This document shows positions 5,161 through 5,238 of a stretch of DNA of 5,238 nt, one piece after another. How positions within the stretch are numbered: the stretch's first letter is position 1; every line of letters begins with the position of its first letter. This DNA is from Clostridia bacterium (lineage in GTDB: Bacteria; Bacillota; Clostridia; Christensenellales; UBA1242): the NCBI GenBank assembly GCA_017456465.1, contig JAFTJJ010000087.1, positions 1 to 5,238 on the forward strand. The letters are read 5' to 3'. The translations under genes and the position numbers were made by a program. A model generated the notes under the pieces. It worked only from the letters and a program-made list of their open reading frames with translations. It ran no database searches and had not been told where the DNA came from.

Positions 5161-5238
5161 TTAAATTTCAGCATTCCTACTCTGCCTGTCAACATTCAAA
5201 ACCACCCCAATCGCACTCATGAAAACTAAAAGCGAAGT
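5161..5238 (-). CDS. ftsW: Probable FtsW (SEDS glycosyltransferase) C-terminal 25 residues, partial
   Basis: The frame enters from beyond the window end and reads TSLLVFMSAIGVVLNV then DRQSRNAEI and TAA. SEDS proteins (FtsW, RodA, SpoVE) end with a conserved GG-[ST]-S turn, a last hydrophobic helix and a short basic tail such as LNISR; TSLL at the window edge followed by a helix and LNVDRQSR fits that exactly. FtsW polymerises septal glycan strands and is usually encoded in the same cluster as murA, ftsQ and ftsA, on the same strand, as here. RodA or SpoVE cannot be excluded from 25 residues. There is no terminator between the stop codon and the fucosidase promoter, so read-through into the fucosidase gene is possible. 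The call rests on the tail and gene context only. Confidence 0.6.
   Translation of the reverse strand, partial: TSLLVFMSAIGVVLNVDRQSRNAEI
5176..5235. repeat. Direct repeat copy B (ftsW tail in the resident gene)
   Basis: Partner of 3825-3884. This copy is joined to a continuing open frame with the TSLL turn expected of SEDS proteins, so it is taken as the functional gene end, whereas copy A is cut off from any upstream SEDS sequence. Confidence 0.85.

Overview
The window reads as a piece of the division and cell wall (dcw) cluster of a low-G+C Gram-positive bacterium, most likely a member of the Clostridia. This rests on gene order, AT-rich intergenic DNA, AGGAG-type ribosome binding sites, sigma-A-like promoters and intrinsic terminators. 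The genus cannot be named from the sequence. Every convincing protein gene lies on the minus strand, so transcription runs from high to low coordinates.

Layout in the direction of transcription: the last 25 codons of a probable ftsW (5161-5238, cut by the window end); a promoter and a compact cytoplasmic GH29 alpha-L-fucosidase (4076-5086); a 485-bp non-coding patch (3591-4075); a COG1237-type metallo-beta-lactamase-fold hydrolase (2748-3590) with its own promoter and terminator; then murA (1374-2624) and ftsQ/divIB (531-1370), 3 bp apart, as one operon ending in a strong terminator; and finally the start of ftsA (1-274) behind its own near-consensus promoter. MurA makes the first committed peptidoglycan precursor, FtsQ and FtsA belong to the divisome, and FtsW is its glycan polymerase. 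The fucosidase and the MBL hydrolase look like accessory genes inserted between ftsW and murA. Each is a complete transcription unit with a start and a stop signal, and their two promoters resemble each other closely.

The patch at 3591-4075 is the most unusual part. It holds (i) a 129-nt long imperfect hairpin whose arms pair nearly along their whole length only if read as plus-strand RNA, because six pairs are G.U wobbles in that sense; (ii) a second, diverged copy of the ftsW 3' end, so the fucosidase gene is bracketed by two ftsW tails; (iii) two further palindromes, one of which is the fucosidase terminator; and (iv) a G+C-rich segment with alternative stems. This looks like the scar of an insertion or recombination at the ftsW 3' end, plus a candidate small structured RNA. 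Function and expression of the RNA are unproven.
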